A DNA stretch of 64,000 nt. Source: Dehalococcoidia bacterium (GTDB lineage: Bacteria > Chloroflexota > Dehalococcoidia > DSTF01 > JACRBR01). How positions within the stretch are numbered: position 1 is the first letter of the stretch; each line of letters starts with the position of its first letter. The notes beneath the pieces are model-generated. The model saw only the letters and a program-made list of their open reading frames with translations. It searched no databases and was not told the origin of the DNA. The stretch covers positions 70,773 to 134,772 of the forward strand of contig JBBDXD010000019.1 in NCBI GenBank assembly GCA_040902535.1, written 5' to 3'. Below, in pieces: positions 7,929-15,561 of this stretch. A program made the position numbers and the translations under genes.

Positions 7929-9063
7929 ATGCCACGAGTCTTCTTCAACCCGCACGCACGCGAACGCATCGTCGAGCGCGGATCCGGGCGCGAGCCAATG
8001 CGCTTCCACGAGCGGCTACCCGGCTACGCGCCGACACCGCTCGTGGCGGCGCCGGGACTCGCAGAGCGCCTCGGCGTGGCGTCGGTGCTCGTCAAGGACG
8101 AATCGTCGCGGCTCGGCCTGCCGGCGTTCAAGCTGCTGGGTGCGTCGTGGGCGACGTATCAACTCGCGATTCGGCGGCTTGGCCACGAGCCGCAATGGCG
8201 CACGCTCGACGAGTTGCGCGCGCACTTCGCCGTGTTGCGGCCACTCGCGCTGACCACCGCCACCGATGGCAACCACGGACGCGCCGTCGCGCATGTCGCG
8301 CGGCTCTTCGGGTTCGAAGCGCGGATCTTCGTGCCGGCGGGCACGGCGCAGGCGCGGATCGATGCCATCGCGTCGGAAGGCGCGACGGTTACGGTGGTAG
8401 ACGGCAGTTATGACGACGCAGTGCGCCGCGCCGCCGAAGAAGCAGGCGACCGGTGCATCGTCGTGTCGGACACGTCGTGGCCCGGCTACACGGAAGTCGC
8501 CGCCTGGGTGAACGGACGGATACTCCACGATCCTGCATGAGATCGACGATGCACTAGCATCGAACGGCGCGCCACCTCCGGATGTGGTGATGGCGCAGAT
8601 CGGCGTCGGGTCGCTGGCGGTGGCGATCGTCCGGCACTATCGCGGACCGGGTGCGCCGCACATTGCACGGATCGTCGGCGTTGAGCCGGAAGCGGCGGCA
8701 TGCGCACTGGCGTCGGTTGAGACGGGCCGCATCGTCAGCGTCAAGACGGGCGAGTCGGTGATGGCGGGACTGAACTGCGGCACGCCCTCGATCATCGCGT
8801 TCCCCGCGCTGCGCGACGGCATCGACGCCTACGTGACGGTCGATGATGCGCGCGCGATCGAGGCGATGAGGGTGCTGGCGGACGAGGGCTTCGTGTCCGG
8901 CGAGACCGGTGCCTCGGGTGTGGCTGGCCTGCTCGAACTCCTCGAAGGCGCAGCGGCCGACGAAGCCCGCGCGCGCCTCGGCATCACGGGAACGACCCGA
9001 GTGCTGCTAGTCTCGACCGAGGGCGCGACGGATCCCGCATCGTACCGTCGCGCAATCGGCTGA
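7929..9063 (+). pseudogene. Diaminopropionate ammonia-lyase, interrupted by a frameshift
   Basis: PLP fold-type II enzyme that would split 2,3-diaminopropionate to pyruvate and ammonia. The first part contains the Schiff-base lysine region LPAFKLLGAS and the TATDGNHGRA phosphate-binding motif, then VVDGSYDD and SDTSWPGYTEV. That frame stops at 8540. The homology continues in the next frame (STILHEIDDAL, then AQIGVGSLAVAIVRHY, GVEPEAA, VMAGLNCGTPS, GETGASGVAGL) to 9063. The break is at 8514-8520, where GGA-C-GGA carries one extra C; removing it restores an uninterrupted frame of about 377 aa, the normal family length. It is either a recent pseudogene or an assembly error. Confidence 0.85.
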
Positions 9064-9145
9064 GGCCCGCCCGACGTAGTCGGTATGCGGTGATTTGGGG
9101 CATACTTGGGTTCTCGGATCGCCGAACGGCGCGGGAGGTGACGCG

Positions 9146-9979
9146 ATGCCGCTCTACATGGACATTCACCCGGATCTCGCCGGCGCGACGCCGGCGGAGG
9201 TGCAAGCCGCGCACGAGCGTGACCTGGGGGTGCAGGACAAGTACGGTGTGCGCTTCCTGACGTACTGGTTCAACGATCGCGAGGGCCGGGCGTTTTGCCT
9301 GGTCGAGGCCCCGGACACCGGGACTGCGCTCGCCGTGCATCGTGAGGCGCACGGACTGATGCCGGGCAACATCATCGAGGTCGACACCCCGGCGGTCGAA
9401 CAGTTCCTGGGGAACTACCGGGACTTCGTTCCGGACGCCGCGAGGCTCGAAGGCAAGAACGATCCGGGCGTCCGGGGGATCATGTTCACGGACATGAAGG
9501 ACTCCGTGGCTCAGAACGTCCGCATCGGTGATGACGCGGCGCTCGAGGTGGTACGCATTCATAATCAGATCGTGCGCGCGCGGCTTGGCACGCATGGTGG
9601 GCGCCAGGTCAAGCACACGGGCGACGGCATCATGGCGTCGTTTACGTCGGTCTCGCGCGCCGTCGAATGCACCATGACGATCCAGCGCGCGATCGACGAG
9701 CACAACGTGCAGAACGCCGAGGTGGCCATTCTCCTGAAGATCGGACTAAGCGCTGGCGAGCCGGTGGAGGACAGCGATGACTTGTTCGGCGTCTCGGTGT
9801 CGCTTTCGGCGCGGATGTGCGCGCACGCGACGGCCGGGCAGATCTTGATCGCCAGCGTCGTGCGGGACCTCTGCATTGGCAAGAAGTTCGCGTTCAACGA
9901 CCTGGGGCAGATCCCCTTCAAGGGTTTTAGCGACCCCGTGCACGTGTACGAAGTGAACTGGCAGAGCGCGCCGGTCTGA
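9146..9979 (+). CDS. DUF4242 (nickel-binding-like) domain fused to a class III adenylate/guanylate cyclase
   Basis: ATG 9146 follows GGGAGGTG by 5 bases. Residues 1-85 form a DUF4242 ferredoxin-like domain (PLYMDIHPDL, VQDKYGVRFLTYWFNDREG, AFCLVEAPD, HREAHGL), known as a small stand-alone metal-binding protein in actinomycetes. Residues about 110-275 are a class III cyclase catalytic domain: the metal-binding Asp in GIMFTDMKDS, the substrate region QVKHTGDGIMASF, and the later LFGVSVSLSARM helix in place of the usual D-x-VN-AAR. There are no membrane segments. The fusion suggests that nucleotide cyclization responds to whatever the DUF4242 part binds. No downstream operon partner is obvious. 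Confidence 0.85.
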   Translation: MPLYMDIHPDLAGATPAEVQAAHERDLGVQDKYGVRFLTYWFNDREGRAFCLVEAPDTGTALAVHREAHGLMPGNIIEVDTPAVEQFLGNYRDFVPDAARLEGKNDPGVRGIMFTDMKDSVAQNVRIGDDAALEVVRIHNQIVRARLGTHGGRQVKHTGDGIMASFTSVSRAVECTMTIQRAIDEHNVQNAEVAILLKIGLSAGEPVEDSDDLFGVSVSLSARMCAHATAGQILIASVVRDLCIGKKFAFNDLGQIPFKGFSDPVHVYEVNWQSAPV

Positions 9980-9985
9980 TCGCGT

Positions 9986-10198
9986 CTATCGGGCGTGCAA
10001 GCCCTCGCCGCGCTCGTACGCTTGCCCGGCCGAGAGTTCCGTGCGCGGCAGTCGCACGAAGCTCGGCCGCACCCGAAGCACGTACCTGGAGACCGACGAC
10101 GATGCGGCGGTGTGCCCGGGCACGCCCGGCTCGGCGCTCGATTCGCGTTGGGCGGTGGTGCGGCGTGGATCCATGGGGTCGGTGCTGTGACGGAGCAT
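9986..10198 (-). CDS. Doubtful small protein, 70 aa
   Basis: An ATG at 10198 is preceded by AAGGGGAACGTC, a usable ribosome site. The product is polar and basic with no recognised domain. Reading frames on this GC-rich stretch are open in several phases, so coding status is uncertain. The rest of 9980-10483 shows only a 16-base perfect palindrome (10326-10341) and no convincing gene. Confidence 0.25.
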   Translation of the reverse strand: MLRHSTDPMDPRRTTAQRESSAEPGVPGHTAASSSVSRYVLRVRPSFVRLPRTELSAGQAYERGEGLHAR

Positions 10199-10325
10199 GA
10201 CGTTCCCCTTCCCTCACGACGGGACGGAAAGCGTGAGGGCAGATCGCCGATCTGCCTCGATGCGCCGTCCCCTCTCATGTGCCTGCGAGGTTAGCTGTCG
10301 GGTTCGGTCTGAGAAGGTTGACCTA

Positions 10326-10341
10326 CTCGCGCTAGCGCGAG
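10326..10341. repeat. 16-base perfect palindrome in the intergenic region
   Basis: CTCGCGCTAGCGCGAG is identical on both strands. It could be a binding site for a dimeric protein or a short stem. It stands about 140 bases outside the left end of the insertion element, and no gene start is close. Confidence 0.5.
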
Positions 10342-10483
10342 ACTCACCCCCGGAACTGGTTCCCCCGCCCCGCCTTGCGGCGAGTTCGGCCCTGTGCGCT
10401 GATTATAGATCGTTGCGTCAAGCATCAGGCTAGCCAGAAGCCCGGGCGCGACGAGGGCAATGCAGCGGGCGCCACCCCTGATG

Positions 10484-10509
10484 TTGGCAATTATCCCCTT
10501 TGCACACCC
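10484..10509 (+). repeat. Left terminal inverted repeat
   Basis: Begins TTGGCAATTATCCC. It pairs with the complement of 12533-12558: 14 outer bases are identical, then three mismatches and eight further matches. Confidence 0.88.
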
Positions 10510-10560
10510 AACAACGAGGAGGGTACCGTTGAAACGCATTGCGAGCGCAGCGTAAAATGA

Positions 10561-10586
10561 AAGGGACTCGTTGGCGCGAGTCCCTT
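10561..10586. terminator. Hairpin inside the left end of the element
   Basis: AAGGGACTCG and CGAGTCCCTT form a perfect 10-bp stem around a six-base loop, with A-rich sequence on the left and CTT on the right. It sits downstream of the minus-strand DUF4177-like gene and can act as its terminator. Confidence 0.55.
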
Positions 10587-10651
10587 CTGACGTTCACAGA
10601 TTGTTGGCGCGACTTCTGACGCGGTGAGTTTACCACGTCTGGAGGTTCGTC

Positions 10652-10855
10652 ATGCAGAAGCTGTACGCTGCCACCGTCGATGCTGTCTACTCATGGGACG
10701 GCAACCGCGCCCGCAAGATCAGCTCCCGTTCAATGGAGTCCCTACCGCAGGACGTTTCGCAAGAAACGTTGTCGCTATCTGATCCTGAACAACGGACTGC
10801 GAGTGAGAAACTATCTCCCAGCCGCCGCCGTCGAGTCCGTCAAGAAACGCGGTGA
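10652..10855 (+). CDS. Doubtful 67-aa ORF in the element
   Basis: The ATG is preceded by TGGAGG at a good distance and the first 20 residues look protein-like (QKLYAATVDAVYSWDGN), but the rest is low-complexity R/S/E. It overlaps the better-supported minus-strand gene at 10719-10961 for most of its length. It could be a remnant. Confidence 0.25.
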   Translation: MQKLYAATVDAVYSWDGNRARKISSRSMESLPQDVSQETLSLSDPEQRTASEKLSPSRRRRVRQETR

Positions 10856-10961
10856 CTTCGCCCAACACTACAGGGACACCCATCGCGAGGCTCTTGGCCA
10901 GATCACCTGATGGTGACGGCATTGGCTGTGTCTTGATCATCATGGTGTAGTTGTGGTTCAT
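10719..10961 (-). CDS. DUF4177-like small protein carried by the element, 80 aa
   Basis: The second half contains FLDGLDGGGWEIVSHSQS followed by TTFLAKRP, the pattern of short DUF4177-type proteins (a GW-E-V-S-H core and a terminal strand ending KR). ATG 10961 is preceded by GGAAAGGATTAGG. Codon use is ordinary. It is cargo of the IS1595-like element, reading toward the left end. The function of the family is unknown. Confidence 0.6.
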   Translation of the reverse strand: MNHNYTMMIKTQPMPSPSGDLAKSLAMGVPVVLGEVTAFLDGLDGGGWEIVSHSQSVVQDQIATTFLAKRPAVGTPLNGS

Positions 10962-11108
10962 CCTAATCCTTTCCTTCGGACGGATCGGGGGGTTGCCCCT
11001 TGCGGGGCGGATCACGGTCTTATAAGAAGTGGGTGCGTCACATCGCCGGTATTAGCGGCGAGAGGTGACCACCCGAAGGTCAGGGACCGCATCGGGACTT
11101 CCCTTCCC

Positions 11109-11182
11109 GGAGCCACGAATGATACTCGTGGCTCCTCTGCTATCCCGCACTATGCGGGACTCGGCATCGGGCATCCTGCCCG
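11109..11182. other. Cluster of three perfect hairpins in the element
   Basis: GGAGCCACGA (11109-11118) pairs with 11126-11135; CCCGCA (11144-11149) with 11153-11158; CGGGCA (11168-11173) with 11177-11182. Each stem is perfect with a 3-7 base loop, and the three are spaced 8-9 bases apart. No ORF is convincing in 10962-11391, so this may be a non-coding RNA or a set of transcription barriers. Confidence 0.55.
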
Positions 11183-11198
11183 GTGACGGCAACAAAAG

Positions 11199-11220
11199 AG
11201 CCGCCCCAACATGGGCGGCT
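11199..11220 (-). terminator. Probable terminator of the transposase transcript
   Basis: AGCCGCCC and GGGCGGCT form an 8-bp stem around CAACAT. On the minus strand the stem is followed by CTTTTGTTG, a T-rich tail. It lies 270 bases past the transposase stop. Confidence 0.6.
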
Positions 11221-11251
11221 TCCGGGCAAGGGTACGGGGTCGCAGAAGTGG

Positions 11252-11257
11252 TATACT
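11252..11257 (+). promoter_or_regulatory. Extended -10 promoter TGGTATACT for the cargo gene at 11392
   Basis: TATACT preceded by TGG is a good extended -10 element. Transcription would start near 11264 and give a leader of about 128 bases before the ATG. No clear -35 box is seen. Confidence 0.5.
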
Positions 11258-11273
11258 GACTTCAAACGAGCCT

Positions 11274-11376
11274 CGTATCGGTTGCGCCTGGAAAGCTTCC
11301 CGATGCGGGGTTCGTGCCATTTACGGCACGAATGGGTTCTAGGCCGAATTATAGATCACGGCGTAGGTGCCTACGC
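11274..11376 (+). ncRNA. Structured leader upstream of the element's small basic protein
   Basis: Three stems in a row: CGTATCGG (11274-11281) with CCGATGCG (11300-11307, one G-T pair), TTCGTGCC (11311-11318) with GGCACGAA (11325-11332), and GCGTAGG (11361-11367) with CCTACGC (11370-11376). The order promoter, stems, ATG suggests a cis-acting leader that could control translation of the 11392 gene. Confidence 0.45.
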
Positions 11377-11391
11377 AAGTAGACAGAAATC

Positions 11392-11556
11392 ATGGCCAAC
11401 ACACCGAAGCCGATAAGCCTGCACCCCCTGACCATCGAACAGGCGTTGAAGAAGGCGCTGGATGCCGGCCCGATGCCTGAGAAGGAGCCTAAGAAGGCTC
11501 CGAAGAAGTCAGGTACCAGTCCAAACGTCCGGAAACGTTCGCCAAAAGCGCGTTGA
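11392..11556 (+). CDS. 54-aa basic small protein, convergent with the transposase gene
   Basis: The N-terminus reads ANTPKPISLHPLTIEQALKK and the C-terminus is Lys/Arg/Pro-rich. The SLHPL-x-x-EQAL core resembles small proteins I recall near transposases in other genomes; that recollection is unverified. The last 68 bases overlap the 3' end of the transposase gene on the opposite strand. A promoter and a three-stem leader precede it. It may be a regulator or an accessory DNA-binding protein of the element. No strong Shine-Dalgarno is seen (AGACAGAAATC). Confidence 0.5.
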   Translation: MANTPKPISLHPLTIEQALKKALDAGPMPEKEPKKAPKKSGTSPNVRKRSPKAR

Positions 11557-12496
11557 ACCGCTCCGTATCGGTTATGTGGCGCGTGTTGTGGCGGAACGCG
11601 AATTCCTGCACGTACTGGTTCAAGTAGCCCTGATCGACGTGATGGTAGGTGCTCGTGAGGCCGCGCTTTAGCTGGCTCCAGAAGCCCTCGATGCCCTGCG
11701 TGTGAATGTCGCCCCTGACGTACTCGGAGTAGTGGCGAATGACGCCATGCGGGAACGCGCCGCTTATCCAGTGGTAGTATTTGTGCTCGTCGGTCATGAG
11801 TTGGGTCTTGCCGCGCTTGAGGTTGGCCAGTAGCACCCGCTCGACCTCGCGCTGAGACAGGTCAGGCATCGCCATAGCCCTGACCTTCCCCCCGCGTTCG
11901 AGTATCCCGAACACAGGCGTCTTGCGCTCCATCGCTTCGATGCGCGGTGACTTCTCGCCCCTGTACCTCGCCCTCGCGGTGGCTGCGGCGCGGTGGAAAC
12001 GGTGACCGCGCGGCTTGCCGCCGATGTACGTCTCGTCGGCTTCTACGGTGCCTTCGAGTATGGACGGGTCTTTCTCGAACATGGCGAAGCGGATGCGGTG
12101 CGCCATGAACCACGCATTCTTGTAGCTCATGCCGAACTCGCGGTGAACCTGGAACGCGCTGAGTCCCTTCTTACTGGAGCACATGCGGTACATGACGAGT
12201 ATCCAGGTCCGTAGGGGGATCTTGCTGTCCTCGAAGATCGTCCCCTTCGTGACAGAGAATTGACGCCGACACGCCTTGCACTTGTACAGGTGACGCGGAG
12301 AGACGGCCTTGCCGTTCTTGCGCTGCGAAGCCTTCACTTCGATCCGGTAGACCTCAGCGCCGCCGCAGTCCGCAAAGACACACACGAGACCGTCAGGCCA
12401 GCGTATGCGTTCGAGCATGGCGCGGGCGTCTGATTCGGTCAGCGTGCCGTCCGTGATGCTGAATAGTTGTCCCTTGCGTGCTGGTTCTTTGTGCAT
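11489..12496 (-). CDS. IS1595-family (ISXO2-like) transposase
   Basis: DDE-type transposase of about 335 aa. The N-terminal zinc ribbon (CVFADCGG, then YKCKACRRQFS with TKGTIFEDSKIPL) is the family signature. The catalytic core shows VEADETYIGG (first Asp), LMTDEHKYY (second Asp) and HTQGIEGFWSQLKRG (the E/N position), ending with FAFRHNTR. ATG 12496 is chosen because GTGAGGT lies about 8 bases upstream; GTG 12514 is the longer alternative. The gene appears intact, so the element may still be active. The 3' end overlaps a cargo gene on the other strand. Confidence 0.92.
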   Translation of the reverse strand: MHKEPARKGQLFSITDGTLTESDARAMLERIRWPDGLVCVFADCGGAEVYRIEVKASQRKNGKAVSPRHLYKCKACRRQFSVTKGTIFEDSKIPLRTWILVMYRMCSSKKGLSAFQVHREFGMSYKNAWFMAHRIRFAMFEKDPSILEGTVEADETYIGGKPRGHRFHRAAATARARYRGEKSPRIEAMERKTPVFGILERGGKVRAMAMPDLSQREVERVLLANLKRGKTQLMTDEHKYYHWISGAFPHGVIRHYSEYVRGDIHTQGIEGFWSQLKRGLTSTYHHVDQGYLNQYVQEFAFRHNTRHITDTERFNALLANVSGRLDWYLTSSEPS

Positions 12497-12532
12497 GGCT
12501 GTTACCTCACCCACATACTCTCATAGATTCAT

Positions 12533-12558
12533 GGGTGTGTCAACGGGATAATTGCCAA
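12533..12558 (-). repeat. Right terminal inverted repeat
   Basis: Ends ATAATTGCCAA on the plus strand. It is the complement of 10484-10509 with three mismatches and lies 36 bases upstream of the transposase ATG, so it probably overlaps the transposase promoter. Confidence 0.88.
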
Positions 12559-12695
12559 TTCCAGCGCCCGTCTAGGATGCGCATAACGGTGTCGTGTGGC
12601 AAGGCCCAATCGGTTGCCCTTGTATTGCGTCAGGCAGCGCCGGGTGTAGACTCAACATTCCGTCAACCGCAAGCGAGCGCCCCACGGGACACGTC

Positions 12696-14453
12696 ATGGC
12701 CGGGATCACATCGTCGCCTGAAGGCGTCATCGGCCTCGAACATCTGTTGTCCGAGGACGATTGGCGCGACCTGCTGTCTTGCATGGACGTGCAGCACTTT
12801 GCACCGGGCGACCATTTGGTGCTCCAGGGCGCCATGGAACCGCCGTTTTTCATCATCGGCGACGGCGTCGCTTCGGTCGTTGCGCAGGGGCCGAACGGCG
12901 ATTTGCGCGAACTGGGGCGCATCGGGGCGGGCGAATGCGCGGGCGAGATGTCGCTGTTGACCGGCGACCCCGCGTCGGCGAACGTCGTCGCGCTGACGGC
13001 GGTGCGGGCACATTCGGCATCGCAGACGAAGCTTGCCTCGCTCGACCGGCTGCGATCGCGCGTCATCGAGGCGCTGTCGGCGATCCTCGCAACGCGGCTG
13101 AAGCAAGCGAACGCGCGGCTGCTGACGCTTTCTTCGGCGACCACGCATGTGCTGGTTTGCGGGCCGGGCGCTATCGACGCCCTGAGAAAGCTCCCCGAAG
13201 CAGTCGCCGACACCTCCGGTGAACGCGTCCTCATCGTGCTGCTGGGCGGACATGCCGCAGTGAGCGGACTGGAGAGCGAACGTGTATCGGTGCGCGTCGT
13301 CGCGCCGGACGAGGCCCTCGACCTGAGCCGCATCCTGCACCGGGCAGCCCACGAGTACGGCGAGATCTTGATTTTCACGGAACGGCCGGCGCTTGCGCAG
13401 ATCAGCATCGACCCGGCGACGATGGTGTACGTGACGCGCGCCGAAGATGCGCGCGACATGCCGCCGGACGTGCCGGTGACCACGCGCGTAGCGATGATGC
13501 GCCCGGCGGGCGGCACGGAGACGTGGACGCAGCCCTCGATCCGGCGGCTTTCCGACGCGTGCGGGCGGCAGGTCGTCGCCGTGCTGCCATCGGGCGGTGC
13601 GGACGACGACGACGGGACGGCGATCGCGCGTTTTGCGCGCACGCTTACCGGCAGGCAAGTCGGATTGGCGCTCGGCGCGGGTGCCGCGAAGGGGCTTGCG
13701 CACCTCGGCGTGCTGCGCGCACTCGCCGAGATGAAGGTGCCGATCGATATCGTCAGCGGTTGCAGCATCGGTTCGGCGATCGCGGCGGGCGTCGCCGCAG
13801 GCATGGAACTCGACGAGCTGACGGAGTTGACGACGCAGGCGGCGGGGCGGGCGATCCGCCCGACGCTGCCCGTGCGTTCGTTCATGAGCAACGCCGGCGT
13901 GCGCGAAGAACTGAAACGGCTCGCCGAGGAGCGCCGCATCGAGGATCTCGACCTGCCGCTCGCTGTCGTAGCGACGGACCTCTTTCGCCGTTCCGAAGTG
14001 ACCTTCACGACGGGGCTGTTGTGGCCGCGACTGCTGGCGAGCATGGCGATCCCCGGCGTCTACCCGCCGAGCGCGGCGCTGGGCAGTTATCTCGTCGACG
14101 GGGGTGTGCTGAACCCGGTGCCGGTGCGGCAGTGCCGCGCGCTGGGCGCGGGCGTCGTGATCGGCGTACGGCTCACCGCGACCCGTACGTCGCCGCGCGA
14201 ACGGCTGGAGTACAAGCCTTCGATGCCGCTGGCCATCGAGACGATCATGCGCACGTTCGAGATCATGCTGAACCGGATCTCGGAGGCGAGCCACGAGCAC
14301 GCCGACGTGAACATTGAAGTGTGTGTCGATGGCGACGGCGGCGTGCGCGACTTCAAGCGCGGCAAGGAGATCGGCGAGCTGGGGTATCGTGCTACGATGG
14401 GCGCCGCCGCATCGTTGACGGCGGCGATGCCGTATCTGAAGGCCGCCCGTTGA
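12696..14453 (+). CDS. Patatin-like phospholipase (NTE type) with N-terminal cyclic-nucleotide-binding-like domain
   Basis: Residues about 20-130 form a CNB-type beta barrel (FAPGDHLVLQGA, FFIIGDGVASVV, GECAGEMSLLTGDPASANV). The usual phosphate-binding Arg after the P is replaced (PASA instead of PRSA), so canonical cAMP binding is doubtful. Residues about 325-500 are a patatin lipase: oxyanion loop GAGAAKGLAHLG, nucleophile elbow GCSIGS (Ser near 357) and the catalytic Asp in VDGG (about 468). It is predicted to hydrolyse membrane phospholipids or lysophospholipids at the inner membrane face. The start is uncertain; ATG 12696 lacks a strong ribosome site. The stop overlaps the TTG start of the ABC permease (TTGA), so they are co-transcribed. 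Confidence 0.85.
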   Translation: MAGITSSPEGVIGLEHLLSEDDWRDLLSCMDVQHFAPGDHLVLQGAMEPPFFIIGDGVASVVAQGPNGDLRELGRIGAGECAGEMSLLTGDPASANVVALTAVRAHSASQTKLASLDRLRSRVIEALSAILATRLKQANARLLTLSSATTHVLVCGPGAIDALRKLPEAVADTSGERVLIVLLGGHAAVSGLESERVSVRVVAPDEALDLSRILHRAAHEYGEILIFTERPALAQISIDPATMVYVTRAEDARDMPPDVPVTTRVAMMRPAGGTETWTQPSIRRLSDACGRQVVAVLPSGGADDDDGTAIARFARTLTGRQVGLALGAGAAKGLAHLGVLRALAEMKVPIDIVSGCSIGSAIAAGVAAGMELDELTELTTQAAGRAIRPTLPVRSFMSNAGVREELKRLAEERRIEDLDLPLAVVATDLFRRSEVTFTTGLLWPRLLASMAIPGVYPPSAALGSYLVDGGVLNPVPVRQCRALGAGVVIGVRLTATRTSPRERLEYKPSMPLAIETIMRTFEIMLNRISEASHEHADVNIEVCVDGDGGVRDFKRGKEIGELGYRATMGAAASLTAAMPYLKAAR

Positions 14454-15559
14454 TCCTGCTTGCCCTTCGCAACCTTATCTCCGAACGAACTCGATTCGCG
14501 TTTTCGGCAGCGGGCATCGGCTTTGCGGTGTTCCTGATCACGGTGCTGCTGGGCTTGTACCAGGGCTGGAACGAGAAGGTCGGCGGCTTCGTCGAAGAAG
14601 TAGATGCTGACGCGTGGGTGGCGCGCGAAGGCACGACGGACTTCATCAACGCGGCATCGATCCTGCCGCGCGCGCGCGGTGACGAGACGCACGCGCGCGA
14701 CGACGTCGCGGCGGTGTACCCGCTCATCGTGCGGCCGATGCTGTTCTTCGAGGGCGACAAGAAGGTCGAGGTCCACCTCATCGGCTACGACGTGGCGTCG
14801 GGCGTCGGCGGGCCGCCGAAGATCACGGAGGGCCGCGGCGATCCAGCGGACGGTGAGATCGTCGTGGACGATGTGTTGTCGCGGACGCTGAATGTGAGCG
14901 TGGGCGACACGCTGACGAGCGGCGACTCGCGGTTCGACGTCATCGGCGTCACGTCGGGAGGGAACTTCGCGTTCACGCAGGCGGCGTTCATCAGCGTCGA
15001 GTCTGCGTCGGCGCTGCTCGACATGGGTGATCTCGTCACGTTCTGGCTCGTCGACATGGAAGACGGCGCGGTGGTCGAGACGCTGGCGTCGGACGTCGCG
15101 GCGAACACGGACGGCGTGGTGGTGTTCTCGTCCGATGAGTTCGCTTCCGCGACACGTCACCGCATCCTGGACAACGTGATCCCGATCATCGGATTGATCC
15201 TGGGACTGGCGTTCATCGTCGGCATCGCGATCACGAGCCTGACGATCTACACGGCGACCGTCGAGCGGACGCGCGAGTTCGGGATCATGAAGGCGGTCGG
15301 CTTCAACAACTACGACCTGTACAAGCTGGTGATCATCCAGAGCTTTATTACGGGCAGTGTCGGATTCGTGTTTGGCGTGGCGCTGACGCTGTTGATGAGC
15401 CGGTTCGTCGACCGGCTCGCGGCACAGTTCATCCTGTACGTACGCCCGATCGACGTGCTGTTCGTGCTCATCGCGACGATCGTGATGGCGGCGTTGGCCT
15501 CGATCGTGCCGGCGCGGCGGGTTGGCGCCGTCGATCCTGCGGTGGCGTTCAAGGGGTAG
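14450..15559 (+). CDS. FtsX/MacB/DevC-type ABC transporter permease
   Basis: About 369 aa with the layout of this family: one N-terminal membrane helix (FAVFLITVLLGLYQGW), a large extracytoplasmic domain of about 220 residues, then three C-terminal helices (IIGLILGLAFIVGIAITSL, SFITGSVGFVFGVALTLL, VLFVLIATIVMAALASIVP) ending in PARRVGAVDPAVAFKG. Start TTG 14450 overlaps the stop of the patatin gene; no ATG or GTG is available near the conserved N-terminus. It works with the ATPase encoded 2 bases downstream, probably as a mechanotransmitting exporter or lipoprotein/lipid extractor and not an importer. Confidence 0.85.
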   Translation: MILLALRNLISERTRFAFSAAGIGFAVFLITVLLGLYQGWNEKVGGFVEEVDADAWVAREGTTDFINAASILPRARGDETHARDDVAAVYPLIVRPMLFFEGDKKVEVHLIGYDVASGVGGPPKITEGRGDPADGEIVVDDVLSRTLNVSVGDTLTSGDSRFDVIGVTSGGNFAFTQAAFISVESASALLDMGDLVTFWLVDMEDGAVVETLASDVAANTDGVVVFSSDEFASATRHRILDNVIPIIGLILGLAFIVGIAITSLTIYTATVERTREFGIMKAVGFNNYDLYKLVIIQSFITGSVGFVFGVALTLLMSRFVDRLAAQFILYVRPIDVLFVLIATIVMAALASIVPARRVGAVDPAVAFKG

Positions 15560-15561
15560 GC

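Larger units (their letters stand above)
10484..12558 (-). mobile_element. IS1595/ISXO2-like insertion element with cargo, about 2.08 kb
   Basis: Bounded by 26-base inverted repeats (10484-10509 and 12533-12558) matching at 23 of 26 positions. The transposase gene fills the right half (11489-12496, minus strand). The left half (about 1 kb) carries a DUF4177-like small gene, a structured leader, a 54-aa basic protein gene and several hairpins. No 8-base target duplication is visible (CCCTGATG on the left, TTCCAGCG on the right), so insertion is old, or the flanks have rearranged, or the end call is off by a few bases. Some IS1595-family groups are known to carry passenger genes. Confidence 0.88.

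Noticed and set aside
11264-11390. tRNA-like structure in the element
   Set aside because: A GGTTCGTGCC segment resembles a T arm, but there is no acceptor stem or anticodon arm; the stems are separate hairpins.
10470-12570. 8-base target duplication around the insertion element
   Set aside because: CCCTGATG and TTCCAGCG do not match; shifting the end by a few bases does not help.
14321-14449. Upstream ATG/TTG starts for the ABC permease
   Set aside because: The added residues are Arg-rich and lie inside the end of the patatin gene; TTG 14450 fits the TTGA overlap.
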